Of a stretch of DNA of 6,144 nt, positions 1 through 4,534 are shown piece by piece; within the stretch, counting starts at the first letter, position 1; every line of letters starts with the position of its first letter. The position numbers and the translations under genes were made by a program. The notes below the pieces were generated by a model. That model saw nothing but the letters and a program-made list of their open reading frames with translations, ran no database searches and was not told the DNA's origin. The stretch lies in the NCBI GenBank assembly GCA_002796025.1, contig PCVQ01000039.1, positions 1 through 6,144 on the forward strand. Reading direction: 5' to 3'. The stretch comes from Candidatus Peregrinibacteria bacterium CG11_big_fil_rev_8_21_14_0_20_46_8 (GTDB lineage: Bacteria > Patescibacteriota > Gracilibacteria > UBA1369 > UM-FILTER-53-11).

Positions 1-2
1 AT

Positions 3-83
3 ACCCCATTTATTGCGATGCTATCGCCGGGCTTTGGCCGCACGGTTGTAGCGGAAATTTTAAAACTTACATGCGATGCATGA
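3..83 (+). CDS. C-terminal fragment of an unidentified protein (5' end outside window)
   Basis: The frame beginning at base 3 stays open for 26 codons to a TGA at 81-83. It reads like protein, with a run LSPGFGRTVVAEIL, mixed hydrophobic and charged residues, and many codons with purine first positions. Another plus frame is also open here, to a TAA at 95-97, but its translation (several Cys, Trp and Tyr) looks less natural. The stop lies inside the 3' arm of a terminator-like hairpin (62-91), as expected for a gene ending here. I do not recognise the family from so short a tail. It is co-directional with the flavoenzyme gene that follows, but the hairpin and the TATAAT at 116-121 suggest separate transcription. 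Confidence 0.35.
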   Translation, partial: TPFIAMLSPGFGRTVVAEILKLTCDA

Positions 84-91
84 GTTTTTTT
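62..91 (+). terminator. Rho-independent terminator-like hairpin with T-run
   Basis: AAAACT (62-67) pairs with AGTTTT (83-88), and CATGC (70-74) pairs with GCATG (78-82). The loop is GAT (75-77), with a two-base bulge TA (68-69) on the 5' side. A run of seven T occupies 85-91, followed by CTCT. The stem is not very GC-rich, so its strength is uncertain, but a stem followed by a T-run placed exactly at the end of an open frame fits a terminator for the upstream gene. Confidence 0.5.
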
Positions 92-115
92 CTCTAAGAG
101 AGTCCCGACTTCACG

Positions 116-121
116 TATAAT
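116..121 (+). promoter_or_regulatory. Candidate -10 box of the flavoenzyme gene
   Basis: TATAAT matches the sigma-70-type -10 consensus exactly. No good -35 hexamer stands 16-19 bases upstream (the region around 91-99 is TCTCTAAGA), so the promoter call rests on the -10 box and on its place between a terminator-like hairpin and a gene. Transcription would begin near 128, leaving a leader of roughly 37 bases before the ATG at 165 and removing the in-frame ATG at 120 from the message. Confidence 0.45.
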
Positions 122-147
122 GCCAGTAAACATAGGAGTACCATTAT

Positions 148-168
148 ATGCTAAGATACCTTCAATGA
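148..168 (+). CDS. Putative six-codon leader minicistron (MLRYLQ) coupled to the flavoenzyme start
   Basis: AGGAG at 134-138 stands nine bases before ATG 148-150, the only textbook Shine-Dalgarno/start arrangement in this window. The frame reads MLRYLQ and ends at TGA 166-168, which overlaps the ATG at 165-167 of the downstream flavoenzyme as ATGA. That is the classic geometry for translational coupling by termination-reinitiation. The flavoenzyme ATG has no Shine-Dalgarno of its own at normal distance. The peptide has no recognisable attenuator signature such as a run of one amino acid, so its role would be delivery of ribosomes rather than sensing. Such an arrangement can arise by chance over 35 bases, so this stays tentative. 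Confidence 0.35.
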   Translation: MLRYLQ

Positions 169-1652
169 CTAATTACGATCTTATCGTTATTGGCGGGGGC
201 GCGGCAGGTATTACTGCGGCAAAATGGGGCGCAAAATTTGGTGCGAAAGTTGCATTGATCGATAAGAAACCACTTGGTGGGGATTGTCTTTTTTATGGCT
301 GTGTGCCAAGTAAATCTCTTATTAAATCTGGAAATGTTGCAGAGATGATGCGTCATGCTGACCGCTATGGTATTGAGGCGGTGCATCCGACAATTCACTT
401 TGATAAAGTGATTAACAGAGTTCAGGGAATTATAGAGGAAGCAGGAAAATTTGATGCTCCGGAACAATTTCACAAACTGGGAATCGACGTTATTTTTGGT
501 GCAGTAACATTTTTGGATGGAGAAAAAGTTGAAGTCATATTAAATCAGGATTTAAAAGAGATACAGCATCGTGAATTTTCGTATCGGGAAGGTGCGGTGC
601 GGCTTAGCGCAAAGCGTTATATTATTGCAACGGGTTCGCGGCCAGCGGTTCCGCCGATTGAAGGTCTGGAAGAGATTGGTTTTTTAACAAATGAGGATCT
701 CTTTACGCTTAAAAAACAGCCGCGGTCGCTTGTAATTGTTGGTGGCGGTCCTATTGGGTGTGAGATGGGCCAGGCATTTGCCCGTTTAGGAACAAAGGTC
801 ACACTGGCAGTGCGCGGTAATCAAATTATGCCAAAGGAAGACCCCGATGTTGCGGAGATTCTCTATAAACAGATGCAGCGCGATGGTGTCGAAATCCTTT
901 TACAGGTAGATTTTAAGCGGTTTGAGCGTACTGAGCAGGGAAATAAAAAGTTGGTATGTGAGTCTGATGGTACTCCAGTCGAAATTAAAGCTGAAGAAAT
1001 TTTAGTGGCGACGGGAAGGAGTCCGGTGGTAGAAGGACTTGGTTTGGAAGAGGCAGGCGTTGCATTTGATACGAAGCGCGGTATTCATGTAGATAAAAAA
1101 TTGCGTACGACAAATAAAAGAATCTATGCTGTAGGCGATGTAAACGGTTCATATCCTTTTACGCACGCAGCCGGATACGAAGCAGCGGTTGCTGTAACAA
1201 ATGCGATTGTTCGGTATCCTACTAAAGTAGATTATGATTCTATTCCGTGGACAACATTTACTGAGCCCGAAGTTGCGCATTGCGGTCTAAATGAGATGGA
1301 GGCAAAGGAGCGTGGAATACAGTATGAAGTTTGGAAGGCAGATTTTTCGGAGTTGGATCGTGCGCTCGCAGAGAGTGATCATGAAGGTTTTGTTAAAATT
1401 TTGACAACCGGCAAAAAGGCAAAAATTATTGGTGCGCAAATTGTAGGACCACATGCCGGAGAACTCATTCATGAATTTATTTTGGCACGCAATAAGGGCT
1501 TATCGCTTGGGGATATTGCAGCTATGGTCCATGTATATCCTACGCTTGCAGACATTTGTCGTTTGGCTGCAACGCCATATTTAGATCGGACATATTTTTC
1601 ACCGGGGATTAAAAATTGGTTAAAGCGATTATTTGGATATCGTGGTAAATGA
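165..1652 (+). CDS. FAD-dependent pyridine nucleotide-disulfide oxidoreductase, mercuric-reductase-like/dihydrolipoamide-dehydrogenase-like
   Basis: Class I flavoprotein disulfide reductase of 495 residues from ATG 165. Visible parts, in order: FAD-binding GGGAAG near residues 10-15; the redox-active CX4C pair C41/C46 in GGDCLFYGCVPSK; an ATG motif before the NAD(P) domain; NAD(P)-binding GGGPIGCE at 193-200; the second FAD motif AVGDV with D325; and a C-terminal dimerisation domain ending in HVYPTLAD (456-463). Family members pass electrons from NAD(P)H via FAD to a disulfide or other acceptor; the substrate here cannot be told. It lacks the N-terminal heavy-metal domain and C-terminal cysteine pair of true MerA, and has Tyr458 where lipoamide dehydrogenase has its catalytic His, so neither name should be applied literally. 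An in-frame ATG at 120 would add 15 residues, but it overlaps a TATAAT box, and MTNYDLIVIGGG is the normal family N-terminus. Cytoplasmic and probably homodimeric. Confidence 0.9.
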   Translation: MTNYDLIVIGGGAAGITAAKWGAKFGAKVALIDKKPLGGDCLFYGCVPSKSLIKSGNVAEMMRHADRYGIEAVHPTIHFDKVINRVQGIIEEAGKFDAPEQFHKLGIDVIFGAVTFLDGEKVEVILNQDLKEIQHREFSYREGAVRLSAKRYIIATGSRPAVPPIEGLEEIGFLTNEDLFTLKKQPRSLVIVGGGPIGCEMGQAFARLGTKVTLAVRGNQIMPKEDPDVAEILYKQMQRDGVEILLQVDFKRFERTEQGNKKLVCESDGTPVEIKAEEILVATGRSPVVEGLGLEEAGVAFDTKRGIHVDKKLRTTNKRIYAVGDVNGSYPFTHAAGYEAAVAVTNAIVRYPTKVDYDSIPWTTFTEPEVAHCGLNEMEAKERGIQYEVWKADFSELDRALAESDHEGFVKILTTGKKAKIIGAQIVGPHAGELIHEFILARNKGLSLGDIAAMVHVYPTLADICRLAATPYLDRTYFSPGIKNWLKRLFGYRGK

Positions 1653-1678
1653 AGCGAGCTTCATGCGCTTACAAATAA

Positions 1679-1707
1679 TTGCGCGTCTGCAAAAATAAGA
1701 TTAGAAT
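1679..1707 (+). promoter_or_regulatory. Candidate promoter for the DUF1761 gene
   Basis: TAGAAT at 1702-1707 matches five of six -10 positions and stands 17 bases after TTGCGC (1679-1684), which matches only TTG of the -35 consensus. Transcription from it would start near 1714, about 27 bases before the ATG at 1741. The surrounding 1690-1730 is very AT-rich and offers other -10-like words such as TATTAT, so the exact site is uncertain. No Shine-Dalgarno stands before the ATG; the preceding bases are CCCTTTTTGT. Confidence 0.3.
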
Positions 1708-1740
1708 TTATATTATTATTTATTCTTAATCCCTTTTTGT

Positions 1741-2160
1741 ATGGTGGATTTTGCTGAGGTTAATTACCTCCTCGTTGTAATTGCAGGACTTGCAATTATG
1801 ATATTAGGGGCGATTTGGTATTCGCCACCCGTCTTCGGCAATATTTGGATGAAGTATGCCGGAGTTTCTAAGGGCGATATCGACAAGGTAAAGCCAAAGA
1901 TGCCGCTCTATTATCTTGGCGGTTTTGTGACGGCACTGGTAACGGCCTTTGTGCTTTTTCACTTTGTTGAATTTGTAAATGCAGTGACGGTGAGTGATGC
2001 ATTGCAGTTAGCATTTTGGTTGTGGCTTGGTTTCTCTGCAACACAGACTCTCGGGGGAGTACTATGGGAGATGAAGAAGATGCCTTGGTTTTGGATTAAT
2101 GCACTATACAACTTGGTGGCATTAGGTCTTGCATCTACGATTCTGACGCTGTGGAGGTAA
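1741..2160 (+). CDS. Small integral membrane protein of the DUF1761 family
   Basis: A 139-residue protein with four predicted membrane segments at about residues 9-27, 57-79, 87-107 and 115-137. The pattern LGAIWYSPPVFGNIWMK just after the first segment, WLGF...VLWE (about 95-110) and WFWINALYNLV (about 116-126) match what I know of DUF1761, whose biochemical role is unknown. Length is normal for the family. It has no signal peptide beyond the first membrane segment and lies in the cytoplasmic membrane. Gaps of 88 bp to the gene before and 91 bp to the gene after, each with candidate signals, suggest its own transcription unit. The start is the first ATG and leads directly into the conserved N-terminal helix. 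Confidence 0.8.
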   Translation: MVDFAEVNYLLVVIAGLAIMILGAIWYSPPVFGNIWMKYAGVSKGDIDKVKPKMPLYYLGGFVTALVTAFVLFHFVEFVNAVTVSDALQLAFWLWLGFSATQTLGGVLWEMKKMPWFWINALYNLVALGLASTILTLWR

Positions 2161-2174
2161 TTCCGTTCATCTTT

Positions 2175-2203
2175 TTGTAAGAAAAAGTTTAGATGATTGT
2201 AAT
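2175..2203 (+). promoter_or_regulatory. Candidate promoter for ssb
   Basis: TTGTAA (2175-2180, four of six -35 positions) and TGTAAT (2198-2203, five of six -10 positions) are separated by 17 bases. Initiation would fall near 2210, inside the 5' arm of the 2201-2233 hairpin, so the ssb message would not carry the whole stem and the hairpin could act only on read-through from upstream. Both hexamers are imperfect, so confidence is low. Confidence 0.3.
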
Positions 2204-2233
2204 ACGCGGTCCCTACTATAGGGATCGCGTATT
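2201..2233 (+). terminator. Strong 15-bp hairpin, probable terminator between the DUF1761 gene and ssb
   Basis: AATACGCGGTCCCTA (2201-2215) pairs with TAGGGATCGCGTATT (2219-2233) around the loop CTA. Fourteen of the 15 pairs are Watson-Crick and one is G-U. The lower stem is AT-rich and the core GC-rich. The tail is only ATTTCTT, so it is not an ideal intrinsic terminator. It ends 18 bases before the ssb ATG, so a structural role in the ssb leader is the alternative. Confidence 0.5.
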
Positions 2234-2251
2234 TCTTAACCCCATTTTATT

Positions 2252-2659
2252 ATGCGCAGCTTTAACAAAGTGATGCTCATAGGTCGGCTGACTTCAGATC
2301 CGATTGTCTATGAGGCACGCAAAGAGGGTGGCAAGCCTGTTACCACCTTTTCAATTGCCCTTAACCGCAATTGGAAAAACAGTGAGGGCATTTTGGTCGA
2401 AAAGACCGATTTCCAGAAGGTTGTTGCCTTTGGAAAGCTTGGCGAGATTGTGGCCAAGTATCTTAAAAAGGGCAAGCCGGTACTGGTTGCGGGGCGTTTG
2501 CAGGCAAACTCGTATCAGGCGCAAGATGGTTCAAAGCGCTATGTGACCGAAGTAGTTATGGAGGATTTTAACTTCATGGACTCGGCACCGGTTAAAAATG
2601 GAGATACCGATGCGGTTGATGCTGCAACAGGTGAAGTTCGCGAGGCCGTAGCGGCTTAG
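2252..2659 (+). CDS. ssb: Single-stranded DNA-binding protein
   Basis: Bacterial SSB of 135 residues that coats single-stranded DNA in replication, repair and recombination. The OB-fold spans about residues 1-110. It has the family opening SFNKVMLIGRLTSDP, the FSIALNRNW strand (33-41), KTDFQKVVAFGKLGEIVAKYLKKG (51-74), and VAGRLQANSYQAQDGSKRYVTEVV (79-102). Aromatic residues W41, F54, F60, Y88 and Y97 lie where DNA-stacking or core residues are expected. The tail is only about 25 residues, rich in Asp, Ala and Val, and ends in EAVAA. The DDDIPF-type tip that recruits partner proteins in most bacteria is absent. The start is the only ATG that opens the fold correctly; it has no Shine-Dalgarno. 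ssb often sits with rpsF and rpsR, but here it stands alone, converging on the kinase gene. Confidence 0.95.
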   Translation: MRSFNKVMLIGRLTSDPIVYEARKEGGKPVTTFSIALNRNWKNSEGILVEKTDFQKVVAFGKLGEIVAKYLKKGKPVLVAGRLQANSYQAQDGSKRYVTEVVMEDFNFMDSAPVKNGDTDAVDAATGEVREAVAA

Positions 2660-2666
2660 TGATTGA

Positions 2667-2705
2667 ATGCAGTGGCGGATTCTAAAACGGAATTCGCCAC
2701 TGCAT
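2667..2705. terminator. Shared 16-bp hairpin between convergent ssb and the kinase gene
   Basis: ATGCAGTGGCGGATTC (2667-2682) pairs with GAATTCGCCACTGCAT (2690-2705) around the seven-base loop TAAAACG, with 15 Watson-Crick pairs and one wobble. It begins eight bases after the ssb stop. The loop-proximal base 2682 is the last base of the kinase stop codon (2682-2684), so one arm encodes the kinase C-terminus. Neither flank has a T-run, so this is not a canonical intrinsic terminator, but its position between converging genes suggests transcript-end formation or protection in both directions. Confidence 0.5.
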
Positions 2706-3584
2706 ATTCCGGCGCAACTGCGCGCGGCTCTTTTCAAAAGAGATTGGATGGGTTATTTGTTCGATCACTTCCAGCATATGTTGTGCTGGGCGCATGAGAT
2801 GCGGAAAATATGACCGTGCAAGAAAATCTTTGTCTTTTGGGCCGCTATAGTTTGCATAAACTATTTCTACGAATTGTTTTCCATAGCTCCAGAGGCAGTT
2901 AAAGTCCTGGGCGGGATCGCCAATTTCACTGTCACCAAAATCGATAATCCCCGTGATTTTTTTTGATTCCTCCGGATTAAAAAGGATGTGGTCCGGCGCT
3001 AAATCGCCATGGAGTAGAACTTGAATTTTGGGATGATGCAGAGCGAAATACCATTTATGCACATGCTCTATCCAGTCAATCTCCCTGCGATTTAATTTCT
3101 TAAAAATAGTGCGCCGCATTTTTATTAATCTCTGGCGAGCCAATTCGGGATGCCACCACGAGCGCAGTGAAGGATGCACTACATATTTTTGAGCTTTTTT
3201 GAGGGGAATTTTATGCAATTCACTCAGAAAACGCGCCAATTGCTTTGCGATTTTTGTTTTGTGTGCCAAAGAGATTCCGCGCAAAAGATATGAGTACATT
3301 TGTCGTCCCGGCAACATCGCATAGCCGCCAAATGAAAAGTTATCCGGAATATAAAGATAGTTAGGCAGGGGAATGCTGATGTGCGGCTGAATTGATTGCA
3401 CGAGTTTTATTTCGCGCTGTAGCAGAGAGATGTCGCGCGCTTCAGTGGCAAAGCGAAAAATAAGACGGTTATTTACAACCGCAACAACATGGTCCCAGCC
3501 CTGACGGTTGAGCCGCATAGAGCGGATTTTTAAATTTGGAAATGATTTTTCAATTTTTGTACGATACATTGCAAGAGAGTTCAT
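2682..3584 (-). CDS. Aminoglycoside phosphotransferase (APH)-family small-molecule kinase
   Basis: A 300-residue protein with the APH/choline-kinase fold. The N-lobe shows RLIFRFA (40-46) and QREIKLV (56-62) with a candidate helix-C Glu58. The catalytic loop is LLHGDLAPDHILF (190-202) with His192 and Asp194. The metal-binding segment is GIIDFGDSEIGDP (212-224) with Asp215. The family transfers phosphate from ATP or GTP to hydroxyls of antibiotics, sugars, choline or homoserine; the substrate cannot be read from sequence, and clinical aminoglycoside resistance should not be inferred. The position usually held by Asn in the catalytic loop is His199, as in some other family members. The start at 3584 gives MNSLAM; Met6 (3569) is an alternative. 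Cytoplasmic. It diverges from the glycosyltransferase gene with a 21-bp spacer and converges on ssb, so it forms a monocistronic unit. Confidence 0.85.
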   Translation of the reverse strand: MNSLAMYRTKIEKSFPNLKIRSMRLNRQGWDHVVAVVNNRLIFRFATEARDISLLQREIKLVQSIQPHISIPLPNYLYIPDNFSFGGYAMLPGRQMYSYLLRGISLAHKTKIAKQLARFLSELHKIPLKKAQKYVVHPSLRSWWHPELARQRLIKMRRTIFKKLNRREIDWIEHVHKWYFALHHPKIQVLLHGDLAPDHILFNPEESKKITGIIDFGDSEIGDPAQDFNCLWSYGKQFVEIVYANYSGPKDKDFLARSYFPHLMRPAQHMLEVIEQITHPISFEKSRAQLRRNMQWRIPF

Positions 3585-3589
3585 AATGC

Positions 3590-3618
3590 TACAATACTAC
3601 CAGCAATGCGCTTCTCAA
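3590..3618. promoter_or_regulatory. Divergent promoter with overlapping opposed -10 elements
   Basis: The 21-bp spacer 3585-3605 separates two divergent starts. On the plus strand TACAAT (3590-3595, five of six) lies 10 bases before the ATG at 3606; a weak TTGCAA stands at 3569-3574, 15 bases away. On the minus strand TATTGT (3596-3591, four of six) lies six bases before the ATG at 3584, and TTGAGA (3618-3613, five of six) stands 16 bases upstream of it. Both transcripts would begin at or within a few bases of their start codons, giving leaderless messages, and the two -10 boxes share five base pairs. Neither start has a Shine-Dalgarno. Confidence 0.45.
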
Positions 3619-4520
3619 TCATCATCCCAACCTACAACCGGCTCGAAAAACTCAAACAGTGTTTAAAGGCGCTTGAGGCGCAGGAGTTCGATGCTCGCCG
3701 CTTCGAGATTATTGTGGTTAACGACGGCTCAACCGATGAGACGCAAAAATATTTAGAGTGGTATGCGAGCCGCTCTAAAATTCGCACTCAGATTTTGGAG
3801 CAAAAAAATCAGGGGCAGGGGGTTGCGCGAAATCGCGGTGTAGAAGTCGCACAGGGTGAACTTATTTTGCTTATTGGTGATGACATTGTGGCAACTCCCA
3901 CTTTGTTAAAGGAGCACAGTCGCGTGCATGATTTTCATCCGGAAGAAGCGGCTGGGGTTTTAGGTTTTATTACATGGCATCCCAAGCTTCCGGTTTCTTC
4001 ACTCATGCGCTTTATGGAAAGGGGAGGTGCAATTCTCGGGCGCTTTGGCGGGCATCAGTTTGCTTATGATTTACTAGAAGGCAAGCGCATGGCGGATTTT
4101 CGGTTTTTTTATACCTCAAATCTTTCACTTAAGCGTTCGCTACTGCAAAAACATAAATTCGATCCATGGTTTGCGGGTTATGGATGGGAGGATATTGAAC
4201 TTGGATATCGTCTGCAGCGCGATGCCGAATTGAAGTTGTATTATGAACCGGCAGCAGTTGCATATCACGATCACCATATGTCGCTGCATGATTTTGAGCG
4301 CAGAATGTACAATATTGGCCAGAGTAGTCATCGTATTCATACAAAATATCCGGAACTTGGACGTGTTCCATCGCAATCCAAGCGCCGTTTGCTCGGCATG
4401 TTGAGCTCGCCAATCGCTCTTCGGCTGGCGCAAAACTTCAATGAAGATCTCTACTTTTACCTTCTTTCTAAAAAGCACTTTCTCCTAGGGCTTCAAGAAG
4501 GTTATAATAACCAAGATTAA
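3606..4520 (+). CDS. Family-2 (GT-A fold) glycosyltransferase
   Basis: A 304-residue glycosyltransferase of the GT2 group. It shows the nucleotide-binding opening SIIIPTYNRLEKLKQCL (4-20), VVNDGSTDE (37-45) with Asp40, QGVARNRG (71-78), the metal-binding LIGDD (89-93, in place of a strict DXD), and the acceptor-side GYGWEDIELGYRL (191-203) with Glu195-Asp196 as probable catalytic base region. A HDHH cluster follows at 221-224. Such enzymes move a sugar from a nucleotide-sugar donor to a glycan, lipid or protein; donor and acceptor are unknown. There is no signal peptide or clear membrane helix, so it is likely cytosolic or membrane-associated through its basic C-terminal part. The start is the ATG at 3606, right before the first beta strand, without a Shine-Dalgarno. 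The lipoprotein gene follows after 14 bp on the same strand, so the two may form an operon. Confidence 0.9.
   Translation: MRFSIIIPTYNRLEKLKQCLKALEAQEFDARRFEIIVVNDGSTDETQKYLEWYASRSKIRTQILEQKNQGQGVARNRGVEVAQGELILLIGDDIVATPTLLKEHSRVHDFHPEEAAGVLGFITWHPKLPVSSLMRFMERGGAILGRFGGHQFAYDLLEGKRMADFRFFYTSNLSLKRSLLQKHKFDPWFAGYGWEDIELGYRLQRDAELKLYYEPAAVAYHDHHMSLHDFERRMYNIGQSSHRIHTKYPELGRVPSQSKRRLLGMLSSPIALRLAQNFNEDLYFYLLSKKHFLLGLQEGYNNQD
4503..4508 (+). promoter_or_regulatory. Candidate internal -10 box for the lipoprotein gene
   Basis: A perfect TATAAT lies in the last codons of the glycosyltransferase gene (Tyr300-Asn301), 26 bases before the lipoprotein ATG. Initiation would be near 4515. No convincing -35 hexamer stands 16-18 bases upstream. 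Tyr-Asn codons give this word by chance fairly often, so co-transcription from the upstream gene remains just as possible. Confidence 0.3.
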
Positions 4521-4534
4521 AAATCGCTCTATCT

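Noticed and set aside
120..164. Extended N-terminus (15 extra residues) for the flavoenzyme from ATG 120
   Set aside because: The ATG overlaps a perfect TATAAT, has no Shine-Dalgarno, and the residues precede the usual MTNYDLIVIGGG family start. Not excluded, only less likely.
1649..1684. Small stem ATGAAG/CTTCAT after the flavoenzyme stop and nearby alternative pairings (AAGCG/CGCTT, GCGC/GCGC)
   Set aside because: Short stems that compete with one another, with no T-run directly after; not supported as a terminator or a riboswitch.
2167..2196. AT-rich inverted repeat CTTTTT/AAAAAG with outer TCAT/ATGA
   Set aside because: Low-complexity pairing with a five-base bulge; expected by chance in AT-rich spacer.
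2304..2546. Alternative plus-strand frame inside ssb
   Set aside because: Out-of-frame shadow of a clearly recognised SSB, rich in Arg and Ser with no domain pattern.
2682..3584. Reading the APH-fold gene as an antibiotic-resistance determinant
   Set aside because: The fold is shared by many housekeeping kinases and there is no mobile element or other resistance gene nearby.
4129..4478. Minus-strand open frames inside the glycosyltransferase gene
   Set aside because: They lie antisense to a well-supported gene, have no family signature, and their composition reflects the opposite strand.
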